64,000 nucleotides of DNA from a virus. The position numbers and the translations under genes were made by a program. The stretch's first letter is position 1. Each line of letters starts with the position of its first letter. Below, one piece after another: positions 1 to 7,414 of this stretch. The stretch spans positions 1-64,000 of the IMG/VR virus record IMGVR_UViG_3300027795_000039, one strand, 5' to 3'. The notes under the pieces are model-generated. The model was given only the letters and a program-made list of their open reading frames with translations. It ran no database searches and was not told the origin of the DNA.

Positions 1-621
1 ATGATTAAGAAATTCATCATTGCCGCGGCTGCAGCCGCATCTCTCGGTGCAATTGCATTTACCGCTCCCGCTGCAAGCGCTGCCACAACCACACCAGTAG
101 CCGCCAAACCGCTGCCGGTAATCGAGCGTTTGTCTACGATTACCACCAGTGCAACGTGTGGTGCAGTCATCGGTGGCGACAGCGGTGGTCCTGGCCCGTG
201 CAAGATGACCATCAACGCCAGCACGGTACCGTATATCACACTCGAGATTACCGGCCCACGCTTGTCACCTGGCTACTACATCGATGTCCTCGGAAACGGC
301 CGAGCGCTTACCCGCGGTTACCTCGCAGAAGGCCGGGTCATCAAGGTTACCGTACCACGTGGTACGCGGACGCTGCAGGTGGTGACGAATCGGCAGCGTG
401 TTACCTACCGGACGACGATGAGGATCACTTACGAGTCGGTATTTACCGAGCCAGTACACCGTGTCGCAACAGTGGTATGCTTGCCGAAGACACCATCTGG
501 TACGTGTTATACCCCAGGCGAGTTCTGCTCGACGGTGCAACACGAGGTGACTGGGAAAGACGCGCAAGGCGTAGCCATTAAGTGCGTGGATAACGATGGC
601 TGGCGCTGGGAAGCTGTCTAA
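1..621 (+). CDS. Exported protein with Sec signal peptide
   Basis: The 206-residue product begins with a lysine-containing n-region, an alanine-rich hydrophobic core and an APAASA cleavage-type site near residue 27, so it should be exported. The C-terminal 45 residues contain a small cysteine module (GTCYTPGEFC, then IKC, then GWRWE). The next gene repeats this module, so the two are probably paralogous at that end. The ATG is the first base of the window, so upstream signals cannot be seen. I do not recognise the family. An envelope role such as superinfection exclusion is only a guess from its being exported. Confidence 0.75.
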   Translation: MIKKFIIAAAAAASLGAIAFTAPAASAATTTPVAAKPLPVIERLSTITTSATCGAVIGGDSGGPGPCKMTINASTVPYITLEITGPRLSPGYYIDVLGNGRALTRGYLAEGRVIKVTVPRGTRTLQVVTNRQRVTYRTTMRITYESVFTEPVHRVATVVCLPKTPSGTCYTPGEFCSTVQHEVTGKDAQGVAIKCVDNDGWRWEAV

Positions 622-668
622 GTCATAACACCACGTACCACTTACGCTTACTAAACACGAGGAGTATC

Positions 669-1037
669 ATGGTCAAGAAGATAGTTATCGCTACCGCATT
701 TGCCTCAGTCGCAGTCCTGGCAGGGTGTGGTAGCACAAGCAGTAGTAGTACCCCTGCATCACATCCTTCCTCACCGAAGGCGGCTACCTCATCACCTTCA
801 TCAGCAAGCACCACGATGGAGCCGACAACCAAGCCGATGACACCATCGGAATCAGCTTCCAAGATGGCACTCGCGGACTGTCACCCGTACACTACGAAAG
901 GAACTTGCTACACCGTGGGCGAGCAATGCCCGAAAGCTGACTACGGTGACGGTGGTGCAACTGCAGCCGGCATCGTTATCACATGTGAAAGCGTTAAAGG
1001 CGTGTGGCGCTGGGAAACGGCACCGAGTGGAAAATAG
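669..1037 (+). CDS. Lipoprotein with C-terminal Cys/Trp module
   Basis: The 122-residue product has a type II signal with lipobox LAGC at residues 18-21, then a Ser/Thr/Pro-rich linker to about residue 60. The C-terminal module (GTCYTVGEQC, ITC, VWRWE) matches the one ending the previous gene. The ATG at 669 follows an AGGAG-type site (acgaggagtatc). It should be membrane-anchored on the cell surface. Its last codons overlap the proposed start of the RiPP-like precursor, which suggests co-translation. Function unknown. Confidence 0.8.
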   Translation: MVKKIVIATAFASVAVLAGCGSTSSSSTPASHPSSPKAATSSPSSASTTMEPTTKPMTPSESASKMALADCHPYTTKGTCYTVGEQCPKADYGDGGATAAGIVITCESVKGVWRWETAPSGK

Positions 1038-1386
1038 AGTAATTACTGCAATTAACGCTGATGAATCAGTTACAGCACTAGTAAATACCCCACTAGGTAA
1101 GATCATATCACAGATTCAAAATAATCAATCAACTACACCAGACGATGCTAGTATCGGTAGCTATAATTCATTTAGCGCTGATATTACCAGTTATCCAGTT
1201 GACTACGTGAGAAGTGGAACTAAACAGATGAATAACACCGTTATAGCTGAACTAGCGGCAAAGACTACTGGCACTCCACTAGGAAAGATTACAGCTCAGA
1301 TTCAATCGGATACCATGGATCCATCACTAGACTACGAGGTCAACTCGAGTTTCACCAGCTACAACGGTTTCAATAATAACAGGTGA
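1027..1386 (+). CDS. Putative RiPP precursor for the adjacent radical SAM enzyme
   Basis: A 119-residue product if it starts at GTG 1027, which overlaps the lipoprotein stop. The frame stays open upstream to GTG 946, so the start is uncertain. It contains two copies of a TPLGKI-x2-QIQ motif and aromatic-rich stretches. It ends SSFTSYNGFNNNR, giving FTS, YNG and FNN as consecutive aromatic-x-x triplets. FxsB-type radical SAM enzymes are known to crosslink an aromatic residue to the residue two positions later, classically at a C-terminal FxSxx. Here FNNNR has the same geometry with Asn in place of Ser. The stop lies 1 nt before the radical SAM gene. Assignment as substrate is inferred from position and motif; the sequence has no other evident function. 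Confidence 0.6.
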   Translation: MENRVITAINADESVTALVNTPLGKIISQIQNNQSTTPDDASIGSYNSFSADITSYPVDYVRSGTKQMNNTVIAELAAKTTGTPLGKITAQIQSDTMDPSLDYEVNSSFTSYNGFNNNR

Positions 1387-1387
1387 T

Positions 1388-2509
1388 GTGATCGTGTTCA
1401 CTGAGATGATCCTTAAGATCGCTAGCAGGTGTGATCTAGCATGTGATTACTGTTACATGTATGAACTCGGTGATAATGGCTGGCGACAACAACCTCGTTT
1501 TATGTCACCGGCTGTGATACATGCTGCTGCTTCAATCGCAGGCGATCATGTTAGTAAACATGACCTAAGTTACTTCCGTATTATCTTGCACGGCGGTGAG
1601 CCGTTGCTTGCTGGTACTGATACGATCAACGCCATCGTGAACGAATTTTATTCGTGTATGCCTGTGGGGGTTAAACTGCAGTTTGGCATGCAATCAAATG
1701 GTGATCTGCTAACCGAAGAAATTATGGCAAAACTACCGTATGAACTTCGGATCGGAATCAGTATCGATGGTGATCAACAAGCTACTACCCGGCACCGGCG
1801 ACGCGTTAACAATACCGATACACATCATGATGTGGTTCGTGCGCTGTCACTACTTCAATCGCATAGAGAGCAGTATGGCGGAACACTTTCTGTTATTGAC
1901 CTGCTCAACGATCCAACCGTAACATATAACGCGATACGAGAACACACACCACCAGTCGCAGATTTTCTGCTACCGCTAGCGACACATGATACGCCACCAC
2001 CGTACCACAAAGAAAACGATGTAAGCTACGGAAAATGGCTCGCAACATTGTTTGATGCGTGGTACCTAGATAAGGATCCACGAGCACCAATCGTCCGAGT
2101 ACTTACGTTGATCGTTGAGCGACTGCTGGGTCAGGATCGCCGGTCTGGTTTTATTGGACCACCGCCGAGGACTGATTCACTTGTGGTTCAAACCGACGGC
2201 TCAGTTGAGTTGCTTGACGCACTACGTGTTACTGGCGATGGTCAAGTACTGACTAACCTAAGTGTACTGGAAAATACACTAGATGAAGTTTCTCAGCATC
2301 CTGGTTATACTCCACCTGAACCATGTGACACGTGTAAGGTGTGCCCGGTGTTTGAGGTATGTGGTGGTGGTTACTACCCACACCGGTTTTCAACCGTAAA
2401 CGGCTACGATAATCCATCCGTGTACTGCGGTGACCTCATGTACTTGATTCGCCACATCGAATCACGGTTGACTGAGTTGACTGTTACTGTTGACTTACAC
2501 ATGGTATAA
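1388..2509 (+). CDS. Radical SAM/SPASM peptide maturase, FxsB-like
   Basis: A 373-residue enzyme. The radical SAM cluster motif CDLACDYC lies near residues 15-22, and HGGEPLL is a typical second motif. The C-terminus carries SPASM-type auxiliary cluster cysteines (CDTCKVCPVFEVCGGG, then VYC). The GGGYYPHRF and NPSVYC signatures are those of FxsB-family maturases, which form aromatic side-chain cyclophanes in RiPP precursors. The GTG start is 1 nt after the precursor stop, so the two are translationally coupled. No transporter or protease is visible nearby. The family call is firm; the substrate is inferred. Confidence 0.88.
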   Translation: MIVFTEMILKIASRCDLACDYCYMYELGDNGWRQQPRFMSPAVIHAAASIAGDHVSKHDLSYFRIILHGGEPLLAGTDTINAIVNEFYSCMPVGVKLQFGMQSNGDLLTEEIMAKLPYELRIGISIDGDQQATTRHRRRVNNTDTHHDVVRALSLLQSHREQYGGTLSVIDLLNDPTVTYNAIREHTPPVADFLLPLATHDTPPPYHKENDVSYGKWLATLFDAWYLDKDPRAPIVRVLTLIVERLLGQDRRSGFIGPPPRTDSLVVQTDGSVELLDALRVTGDGQVLTNLSVLENTLDEVSQHPGYTPPEPCDTCKVCPVFEVCGGGYYPHRFSTVNGYDNPSVYCGDLMYLIRHIESRLTELTVTVDLHMV

Positions 2510-2510
2510 T
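2482..2510 (+). promoter_or_regulatory. Promoter for the 2550-4726 operon
   Basis: Extended -10 ATGGTATAAT ends at 2510. A weak -35 (TGTTAC) lies 17 bp upstream, inside the end of the radical SAM gene. The -10 matches the promoter type repeated throughout the window. Confidence 0.65.
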
Positions 2511-2549
2511 TAGTAATAGCAGGAAAAGTTCGAGAGAAGGAAGAGGAAA

Positions 2550-2783
2550 ATGGGCGTACGAGTGGGTGCAGAAGAGCACGTCGGACCATTCTGGATCAGC
2601 GCAAGTACCCGCGTTGGAAAACACCGGCGTAATACTAGGCACAGCATGCACCTGGGATGGATCATCCTGGTTGCGGTACTTCTTACCGCGGTACACGCTG
2701 GCTGGATCGCGATCCTCCTGACTGGTATCGTAATGGCTGGCGTGCAGCACATCGTCTCGCGTCATCAATCGTCACGTAGGTGA
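2550..2783 (+). CDS. Small membrane protein
   Basis: A 77-residue product with a polar, basic N-terminal half. It is followed by a long hydrophobic stretch (about residues 33-65) that could form one or two transmembrane helices, and ends in a basic tail. The ATG has a good purine-rich site (agaaggaagagg) and lies about 40 nt after a strong -10 element. It is the first gene of a short operon. Family and function not recognised. Confidence 0.7.
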   Translation: MGVRVGAEEHVGPFWISASTRVGKHRRNTRHSMHLGWIILVAVLLTAVHAGWIAILLTGIVMAGVQHIVSRHQSSRR

Positions 2784-2788
2784 TCACG

Positions 2789-2935
2789 ATGATCCATGTA
2801 ATTCTCGGAGTCATCGGGCTGATTTTCTCTTTGGTTAGCGTGTATTACTCATGGCAAGCTGACAGGTGGCTTCGTAAGGCAGAGAGAATAAGACAGAACC
2901 GAGCATGCGAGGCTGCTAAGCAGAAGCAGTCATGA
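2789..2935 (+). CDS. Very small membrane protein
   Basis: A 48-residue product starting MIHVILGVIGL. It has one N-terminal transmembrane helix (about residues 2-20) and a basic, Arg/Lys/Gln-rich cytoplasmic tail. It starts 5 nt after the preceding stop, and its own TGA overlaps the next ATG (ATGA). This tight coupling supports it as a real gene. Function unknown. Confidence 0.65.
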   Translation: MIHVILGVIGLIFSLVSVYYSWQADRWLRKAERIRQNRACEAAKQKQS

Positions 2936-3552
2936 CCATTAGTGTGGTAAGCTATGCTGCAATGGTTAAGGTAAGCGCAGAATCTGATCCGGCTGAGTAT
3001 GATGGTTACCCAAGGACACTAACCGTACTCCGTGTACTGGCTGATGCTGGTGACACCGGTATTCTTGCCCCAGATATCGCATACCGATTCAATAAACCAC
3101 TTAGCCAACAGCGACGAAACTCAGTTGTTAACCAAATCCTGATAAGGCATGGCATTCGTGGACACGCTTTCCGTGTTTCAGCGCGGTCATTCCGTTACCA
3201 CAACGTACAAACTTACCGGTGGTTTATCACTGATACCGGTAATAAATACCTGGAATCTGGTGGTTATCATGCTGCTATTGCAGATATCCGTAGAGATGCT
3301 GCAATAACAGCACAAGAACGTGAGCAACGGCTCATCAGACGACAGTTGGTTCTTAAAGCTGCACCAGCACTAGTAGCACAGCTACCACCAGGATGTAATA
3401 AATCTCGCGCTGAGCTAATCATAAAGTTGTACGACCAGGGACTGGTAATGGAAGAAATCGGCCAGCTGTTTGGCCTAACACGAGAACGCATTCGTCAGAT
3501 TAAACGGGACATTAATGTAAGACCATGTGCATGTTGGAACTGCATACCGTAA
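2932..3552 (+). CDS. DNA-binding regulator with sigma-70 region 4-like helix-turn-helix
   Basis: A 206-residue protein. Its C-terminal third has MEEIGQLFGLTRERIRQIK (about residues 170-188), the classic sigma-70 region 4 helix-turn-helix that contacts -35 elements. The N-terminal half has a winged-helix look (LTVLRVLADAG, then DIAYRFNKPLS). No region 2 (-10 binding) is evident, so it is more likely a regulator or sigma-region-4-like activator than a full sigma factor. It ends with a CACWNC motif that could bind metal. The start overlaps the previous stop as ATGA. Confidence 0.75.
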   Translation: MTISVVSYAAMVKVSAESDPAEYDGYPRTLTVLRVLADAGDTGILAPDIAYRFNKPLSQQRRNSVVNQILIRHGIRGHAFRVSARSFRYHNVQTYRWFITDTGNKYLESGGYHAAIADIRRDAAITAQEREQRLIRRQLVLKAAPALVAQLPPGCNKSRAELIIKLYDQGLVMEEIGQLFGLTRERIRQIKRDINVRPCACWNCIP

Positions 3553-3563
3553 GGAATAATACC

Positions 3564-3704
3564 ATGGGAAACATCGGCAGGAAGCTTCGTGAAAATCCCA
3601 TCATCCTCGAACCATTCCCGGATGAAGTACCAGCGGAGCCAGTAATGCCAGCTGAGCCAGCTGTGGTACCTGATACCGAACCTGTACTCGTTCCAGCTAA
3701 GTAG
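3564..3704 (+). CDS. Small acidic Pro/Glu-rich protein
   Basis: A 46-residue product: a short basic start (MGNIGRKLRENP) followed by a low-complexity tail of Pro, Glu, Ala and Val with a repeated P-x-E-P-x pattern. AAGGAATAATACC supplies a ribosome site before the ATG. It sits in the operon between the regulator and the following gene. Probably disordered; function unknown. Confidence 0.55.
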   Translation: MGNIGRKLRENPIILEPFPDEVPAEPVMPAEPAVVPDTEPVLVPAK

Positions 3705-3709
3705 TCACG

Positions 3710-4726
3710 GTGATCTGCCCACGCCACTTCATGAACCATTTGGTAACAGCTGAAGAGTATACCGTGAGTATGATCTTGAGAAGTGGTGACCTTCAACTCG
3801 AGATATTCGCGTTGTCATTGAACGCGTGGGTAAGATCGCAACTGGACTACGCAACACCAGCTGCATCATCAGCCTGTGATGTCGTGACACGACTACTTAA
3901 CCTACCAGACTGGCTACAACAACGAGCGATTAGCATTATCTACAACCAGGATCCAGTTAATGACATTGAAGATGATCTTCACAGCATCAACTACGAACAC
4001 CGGTCAACTGGTGCGTATGGATTTACTGAAGATGGTACACCAGCTAAGTATGACACAGCAGCTGGCAGTGTTATTGGTTACCGCCAATGGAAACTATACA
4101 ACGGTGTACTAAATGGTGCCTACGGTATCGCCTGGTCACCATGCACACGTTATGATGGACGGTACACAGCGAAGTGTCACTCAAAAGATTGCAAAAACGT
4201 ACCAAATGAAAATAATTGCGGTTGTGGTTTCTGGGCGTACTGGCTACCGAAAGACGTACAGACTAGCATGTACGACTATAAAATTGTTGGTGTCATCGAA
4301 GGTAGCGGTAAGGTAATCCTCGGTGAAAAAGGATTCCGGTCACAATATGCGGTAATTCGCGGGCTAGCACTTAATAACCTAAGAGAAAAAGAAGAACCAG
4401 AAATTTTCATGGGAATGCTAGCTCCATACCGAGTACCGGTGTATGATGATGTAAAATCACTTACCGCCGCAGTTGGTACTGATCCAGTATATTCACCTAC
4501 TGCAAGAATTACGAATGTTTTCAGCGCTGTAAGTAATGAACAGTTGAGATCTTACCACGCTATTATCCGTGAAATATCATTCATTATGAAATCGTGTAGT
4601 AAATCAGCTCGCATATTTTCAGATGAAATGCTTCATGATTACGGAAAACTTACCCAGGAAAGTGAATACGTCCAGCTGGTGCTATCAAACCGGCTACGAC
4701 AACCAGTTATCCCACAGGAAAGGTAA
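3710..4726 (+). CDS. Protein with Cys-rich actinobacterial-type domain
   Basis: A 338-residue product from GTG 3710; ATG 3731 and GTG 3764 are alternative starts. The central part (about residues 125-225) has GYRQWKLYNG, then SPCTRYDG, CHSKDC and NCGCGFWAYW, then VIEGSGKVILGEKGFRS. This layout is seen in unnamed actinobacterial proteins with a small zinc-binding-like core. The C-terminal 100 residues are helical with no motif I know. No enzymatic role can be assigned. Confidence 0.6.
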   Translation: MICPRHFMNHLVTAEEYTVSMILRSGDLQLEIFALSLNAWVRSQLDYATPAASSACDVVTRLLNLPDWLQQRAISIIYNQDPVNDIEDDLHSINYEHRSTGAYGFTEDGTPAKYDTAAGSVIGYRQWKLYNGVLNGAYGIAWSPCTRYDGRYTAKCHSKDCKNVPNENNCGCGFWAYWLPKDVQTSMYDYKIVGVIEGSGKVILGEKGFRSQYAVIRGLALNNLREKEEPEIFMGMLAPYRVPVYDDVKSLTAAVGTDPVYSPTARITNVFSAVSNEQLRSYHAIIREISFIMKSCSKSARIFSDEMLHDYGKLTQESEYVQLVLSNRLRQPVIPQER

Positions 4727-4735
4727 GAAATCATC

Positions 4736-5020
4736 ATGTATGGCCAAGGACACTACTTCTGCCAGCAATGCGGTCACGCGGTGTACGCGCGCCAAGGTGG
4801 ATGCCGTACCTGCCAGACACCGCTGGTAAACCTCATGCTCCTTGACACCGCGTTTGACCAAGGATTCGCATACCGCGATCAGATCAGCTTCGATCCATTC
4901 GACGGTAACTTCGCGTTCAACATCCCTGGTACCGATCTGGCTGTTGAGCCGGATGGACAACTCGATGTTGAAACACCGTGGGGTGACGTACCGCTCGATG
5001 ATGGTTTTAGCAACTGGTAG
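4736..5020 (+). CDS. Zinc-ribbon protein
   Basis: A 94-residue product with CQQCGHAVYARQGGCRTC near residues 9-26, a typical two-knuckle zinc ribbon. The rest is an acidic tail rich in Asp, Phe and Pro. It starts 10 nt after the previous stop and is probably last in that operon, since a promoter follows. Function unknown. Confidence 0.7.
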   Translation: MYGQGHYFCQQCGHAVYARQGGCRTCQTPLVNLMLLDTAFDQGFAYRDQISFDPFDGNFAFNIPGTDLAVEPDGQLDVETPWGDVPLDDGFSNW

Positions 5021-5028
5021 ATAAAACC

Positions 5029-5057
5029 TGTACACCACGTTGGTGCTGTGGTATGAT
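5029..5057 (+). promoter_or_regulatory. Promoter for the DUF6011-like gene
   Basis: TGTACA, 17-bp spacer, TATGAT with a preceding TGG (extended -10). It lies 40 nt before the ATG at 5098, which has its own GAGGAAGG site. Confidence 0.75.
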
Positions 5058-5097
5058 GTACTCGTAGGCAGGAACAGGAACGAGGAAGGCAACACAG

Positions 5098-5697
5098 ATG
5101 AACGCGTACACTAGCCACAGCACCACCACTCACCAGTACGCTACTGATGGTCAGATCAATTACCTGAAGGACCTGCTCGCTAAGAATGAGCTGTACGCCG
5201 GTGAGTATGACCGGCTGTGGAAGCTGCTTGCGGTCCACGAGCTGGACATCCGGACCCCAGGTGACGGTACTCGGATGTCGTTCGCCCAGGCCAGCGCTAG
5301 CATTGACTGGGTGAAGCGCCAGGTCGCTAAGATCAAGCAGGCTGCACCAGCTGAGGCACCCGAAGTCGTCAAGTTCGGTGTTTACCAGAAGGATGGTGAG
5401 GTTTACCTGGTTGTGCCGAACAAGGCTGGTGACCGGGTCTACGCGAAGCGGCTCGTGGAGTCCGAGCAAATCACCGAGGCTGGTGTTACCATTGATTTCA
5501 CCTGGGAGTACGCCCCGCGGATCGTCTGGAACCTGGCTGAGGCAGACCGGATGAACCTGGAAGACGCTAGCAAGCTGTCGATCCGGTACGGCAAGTGTCT
5601 TCGGTGTCATCGAACATTGAAGTCAGCTCACACGCTTCACACCGTCCAGGAAACTGGTATCATGATCGGGCCGGTCTGCCGTAAGTATTTTGCTTAG
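5098..5697 (+). CDS. DUF6011-like zinc-binding protein
   Basis: A 199-residue protein. The C-terminal region has CLRCHRTL, then GPVCRKYF (about residues 163-198), which matches the DUF6011 treble-clef-like module common in actinobacteria and their phages. The N-terminal part (residues 15-80) starts with a QINYLKDLL helix resembling modules found with DUF6011. It may be a DNA- or RNA-binding accessory protein, but no function is established. Well expressed by appearance: dedicated promoter and strong ribosome site. Confidence 0.75.
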   Translation: MNAYTSHSTTTHQYATDGQINYLKDLLAKNELYAGEYDRLWKLLAVHELDIRTPGDGTRMSFAQASASIDWVKRQVAKIKQAAPAEAPEVVKFGVYQKDGEVYLVVPNKAGDRVYAKRLVESEQITEAGVTIDFTWEYAPRIVWNLAEADRMNLEDASKLSIRYGKCLRCHRTLKSAHTLHTVQETGIMIGPVCRKYFA

Positions 5698-5707
5698 AAT
5701 AGAAAAA

Positions 5708-5744
5708 GTGTCTGCCACTCCTGATGGGGAGGAGTGGCAGACAC
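5708..5744 (-). terminator. Strong hairpin, U-tract only on the minus strand
   Basis: A 15-bp perfect stem (gtgtctgccactcct/aggagtggcagacac) with a 7-nt loop, directly after the DUF6011-like stop. A run of five A precedes it on the + strand, so the hairpin-plus-U-tract layout reads on the minus strand. On + it may still terminate weakly or stabilise the mRNA end. Confidence 0.45.
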
Positions 5745-5759
5745 GACTGTGGAGGAATC

Positions 5760-6062
5760 ATGGCTGATGCAACGTACCGGCTTTGTACCCGCGTTCGTAC
5801 CAATCCATTTTTGATGCTGGAGCTATCACCAGACGCAGCCATCACTACCGGACCGTGTTCACGGTGCGACGTGATGGTGTGGGTTGACGCGGCTCAGCCA
5901 ATTCCTGATGGTGTTCCAATTGAGATCATCCTGCTGTGTACTGAGTGTGCGCTCGACGACTCGCACATCAATCAAACACTTGAGCAGAACTTGATGACAG
6001 CTTATTTGAAAAAGCAGATACTCGGCCAGACACACGTTTGGGAAATCGATGATGGTAAGTAA
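5760..6062 (+). CDS. Small zinc-ribbon-like protein
   Basis: A 100-residue product. ATG 5760 is chosen over an upstream in-frame start because GGAGGAATC lies just before it. CSRC (about residue 34) and CTEC (about residue 62) could form a zinc site. Family not recognised. After its stop there are about 110 nt before the glycan cluster, holding only a possible 18-codon ORF at 6065. Confidence 0.65.
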   Translation: MADATYRLCTRVRTNPFLMLELSPDAAITTGPCSRCDVMVWVDAAQPIPDGVPIEIILLCTECALDDSHINQTLEQNLMTAYLKKQILGQTHVWEIDDGK

Positions 6063-6175
6063 ATATGAAGCTCTGTCGATACAAACGAACTAACGGTACT
6101 CGAGTGTATAAGCTGGTATGACAGGTTGGCACGTGATATACTGGTTCGTGACGACATATTGCCAGCGAGTCGCTA

Positions 6176-7414
6176 GTGCTTAATACACCTCAAAATGACA
6201 CTACATCTCGCCTCATACTTCACGGTAATCCACCGTTCGCCCCAACCGGCTACGGCAGCCAGATGGCTATCTGGCTGCCACGATTTGCTTCTCTCGGCTA
6301 CGAGGTAATAGTCAGCTCATTCAGTAACCTATCCGGTGCCCCACTAACCTGGGAAAACAAGTACCGGATCATGCCCGCAGGCCAGGATCCATTCGGCGCT
6401 GATGTCCTCGTAGCGCATTGCCGTGCCATGAAGGCAGATATGGCAATCACGATCATGGACTGCTGGCCGCTAAATGGTCCGATGCTGAAAGGCCTGCCAT
6501 TGGCGTGCTGGTGCCCAGTGGATACCGACAGGCTCAGCGATGGTGACCGGCGGTTCTTCGATGATTCCGGTGCCATCCCAATCGCCATGAGCCATCACGG
6601 TGAGCGGTTGCTGACCGAAGCTGGGTATAATCCGTTGTACGTGCCACACGGCATTGACACGAGTATATTCGCACCACCGGTTAACCGGGATGAAATCCGC
6701 GAAGCAGCAGGGCTCAGCGGTAAATTTGTCATCGGCATCAATGGGGCGAATAAAGATGCAGTCCGGAAAAGCTTTTTCCCCCAGTTTGAAGCATTTTCTC
6801 GGTTCCACAAAAAATATCCTGAGTCGATACTACTGGTTCACGCAATTACCGCGGGACCAAACGCACCTGACCTTCGCCGCATGGCAGAAGAATGCGGTAT
6901 CATCGATGCTATTAAATTCAGTGACCAGCTTCGCTACATGATGGGCATGTACGCGCCACCTGATGTGGCGGCTTGGTATGGGATGCTGGATGTTTTGTCG
7001 AATACCGCTATGGCAGAAGGATTCGGGCTGACACCTCTCGAAGCACTGGCGTGCGGGGTACCAACCGTCGTTACTGATTGCTCAGCCATGACCGAGCTAA
7101 GCCTTGGGCCGGAGTGGATGGTCACCGGTGAACCATTCTGGAATCCCACCCATTGCGCCCGGTGGATCACCCCGAGCATCGACCAGATCGCAACACGGTA
7201 CGATTATGCGTACCAGCTAAGTCATAATACCGAAGCGTGGGAGCACGTGAGTAAGCAAGCTCGAGAAAAAGCGCTTGACTACGACGCTGACGTGGTACTG
7301 GGGCGGCACTGGAAGCCGGCACTAGCGGAAATCACCGCTCGGTTGGATAAAAGGAAACCAGGATCGGTTATCCAGGCATCAGATGCGGTTAAGGCACTAG
7401 CGGTTAGCCGATGA
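6176..7414 (+). CDS. Glycosyltransferase, GT4 family-like (GT-B fold)
   Basis: A 412-residue enzyme. The N-terminal Rossmann-like half starts with LILHGNPPFAPTGYGSQ, the acceptor-domain glycine loop of GT4 enzymes. The C-terminal donor domain has VPHGIDTSIF and the EGFGLTPLEALACGVPTV motif with the E-x7-E pattern that binds the nucleotide sugar. It probably transfers a sugar from a nucleotide donor, retaining configuration. It opens the glycan cluster, and its stop overlaps the next start (ATGA). GTG start, no clear Shine-Dalgarno. Confidence 0.88.
   Translation: MLNTPQNDTTSRLILHGNPPFAPTGYGSQMAIWLPRFASLGYEVIVSSFSNLSGAPLTWENKYRIMPAGQDPFGADVLVAHCRAMKADMAITIMDCWPLNGPMLKGLPLACWCPVDTDRLSDGDRRFFDDSGAIPIAMSHHGERLLTEAGYNPLYVPHGIDTSIFAPPVNRDEIREAAGLSGKFVIGINGANKDAVRKSFFPQFEAFSRFHKKYPESILLVHAITAGPNAPDLRRMAEECGIIDAIKFSDQLRYMMGMYAPPDVAAWYGMLDVLSNTAMAEGFGLTPLEALACGVPTVVTDCSAMTELSLGPEWMVTGEPFWNPTHCARWITPSIDQIATRYDYAYQLSHNTEAWEHVSKQAREKALDYDADVVLGRHWKPALAEITARLDKRKPGSVIQASDAVKALAVSR

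Noticed and set aside
946-1026. Longer start for the RiPP-like precursor at GTG 946
   Set aside because: The extra residues overlap the lipoprotein's conserved C-terminal module in another frame and do not resemble a leader peptide; GTG 1027 is preferred but not proven.
5708-5744. Standard + strand terminator after the DUF6011-like gene
   Set aside because: The stem is strong but the U-tract is on the other side; kept only as a hairpin of uncertain use.
6065-6121. 18-codon ORF upstream of the glycan cluster
   Set aside because: Too short, with no ribosome site or conservation evidence; could be a leader peptide but nothing supports it.
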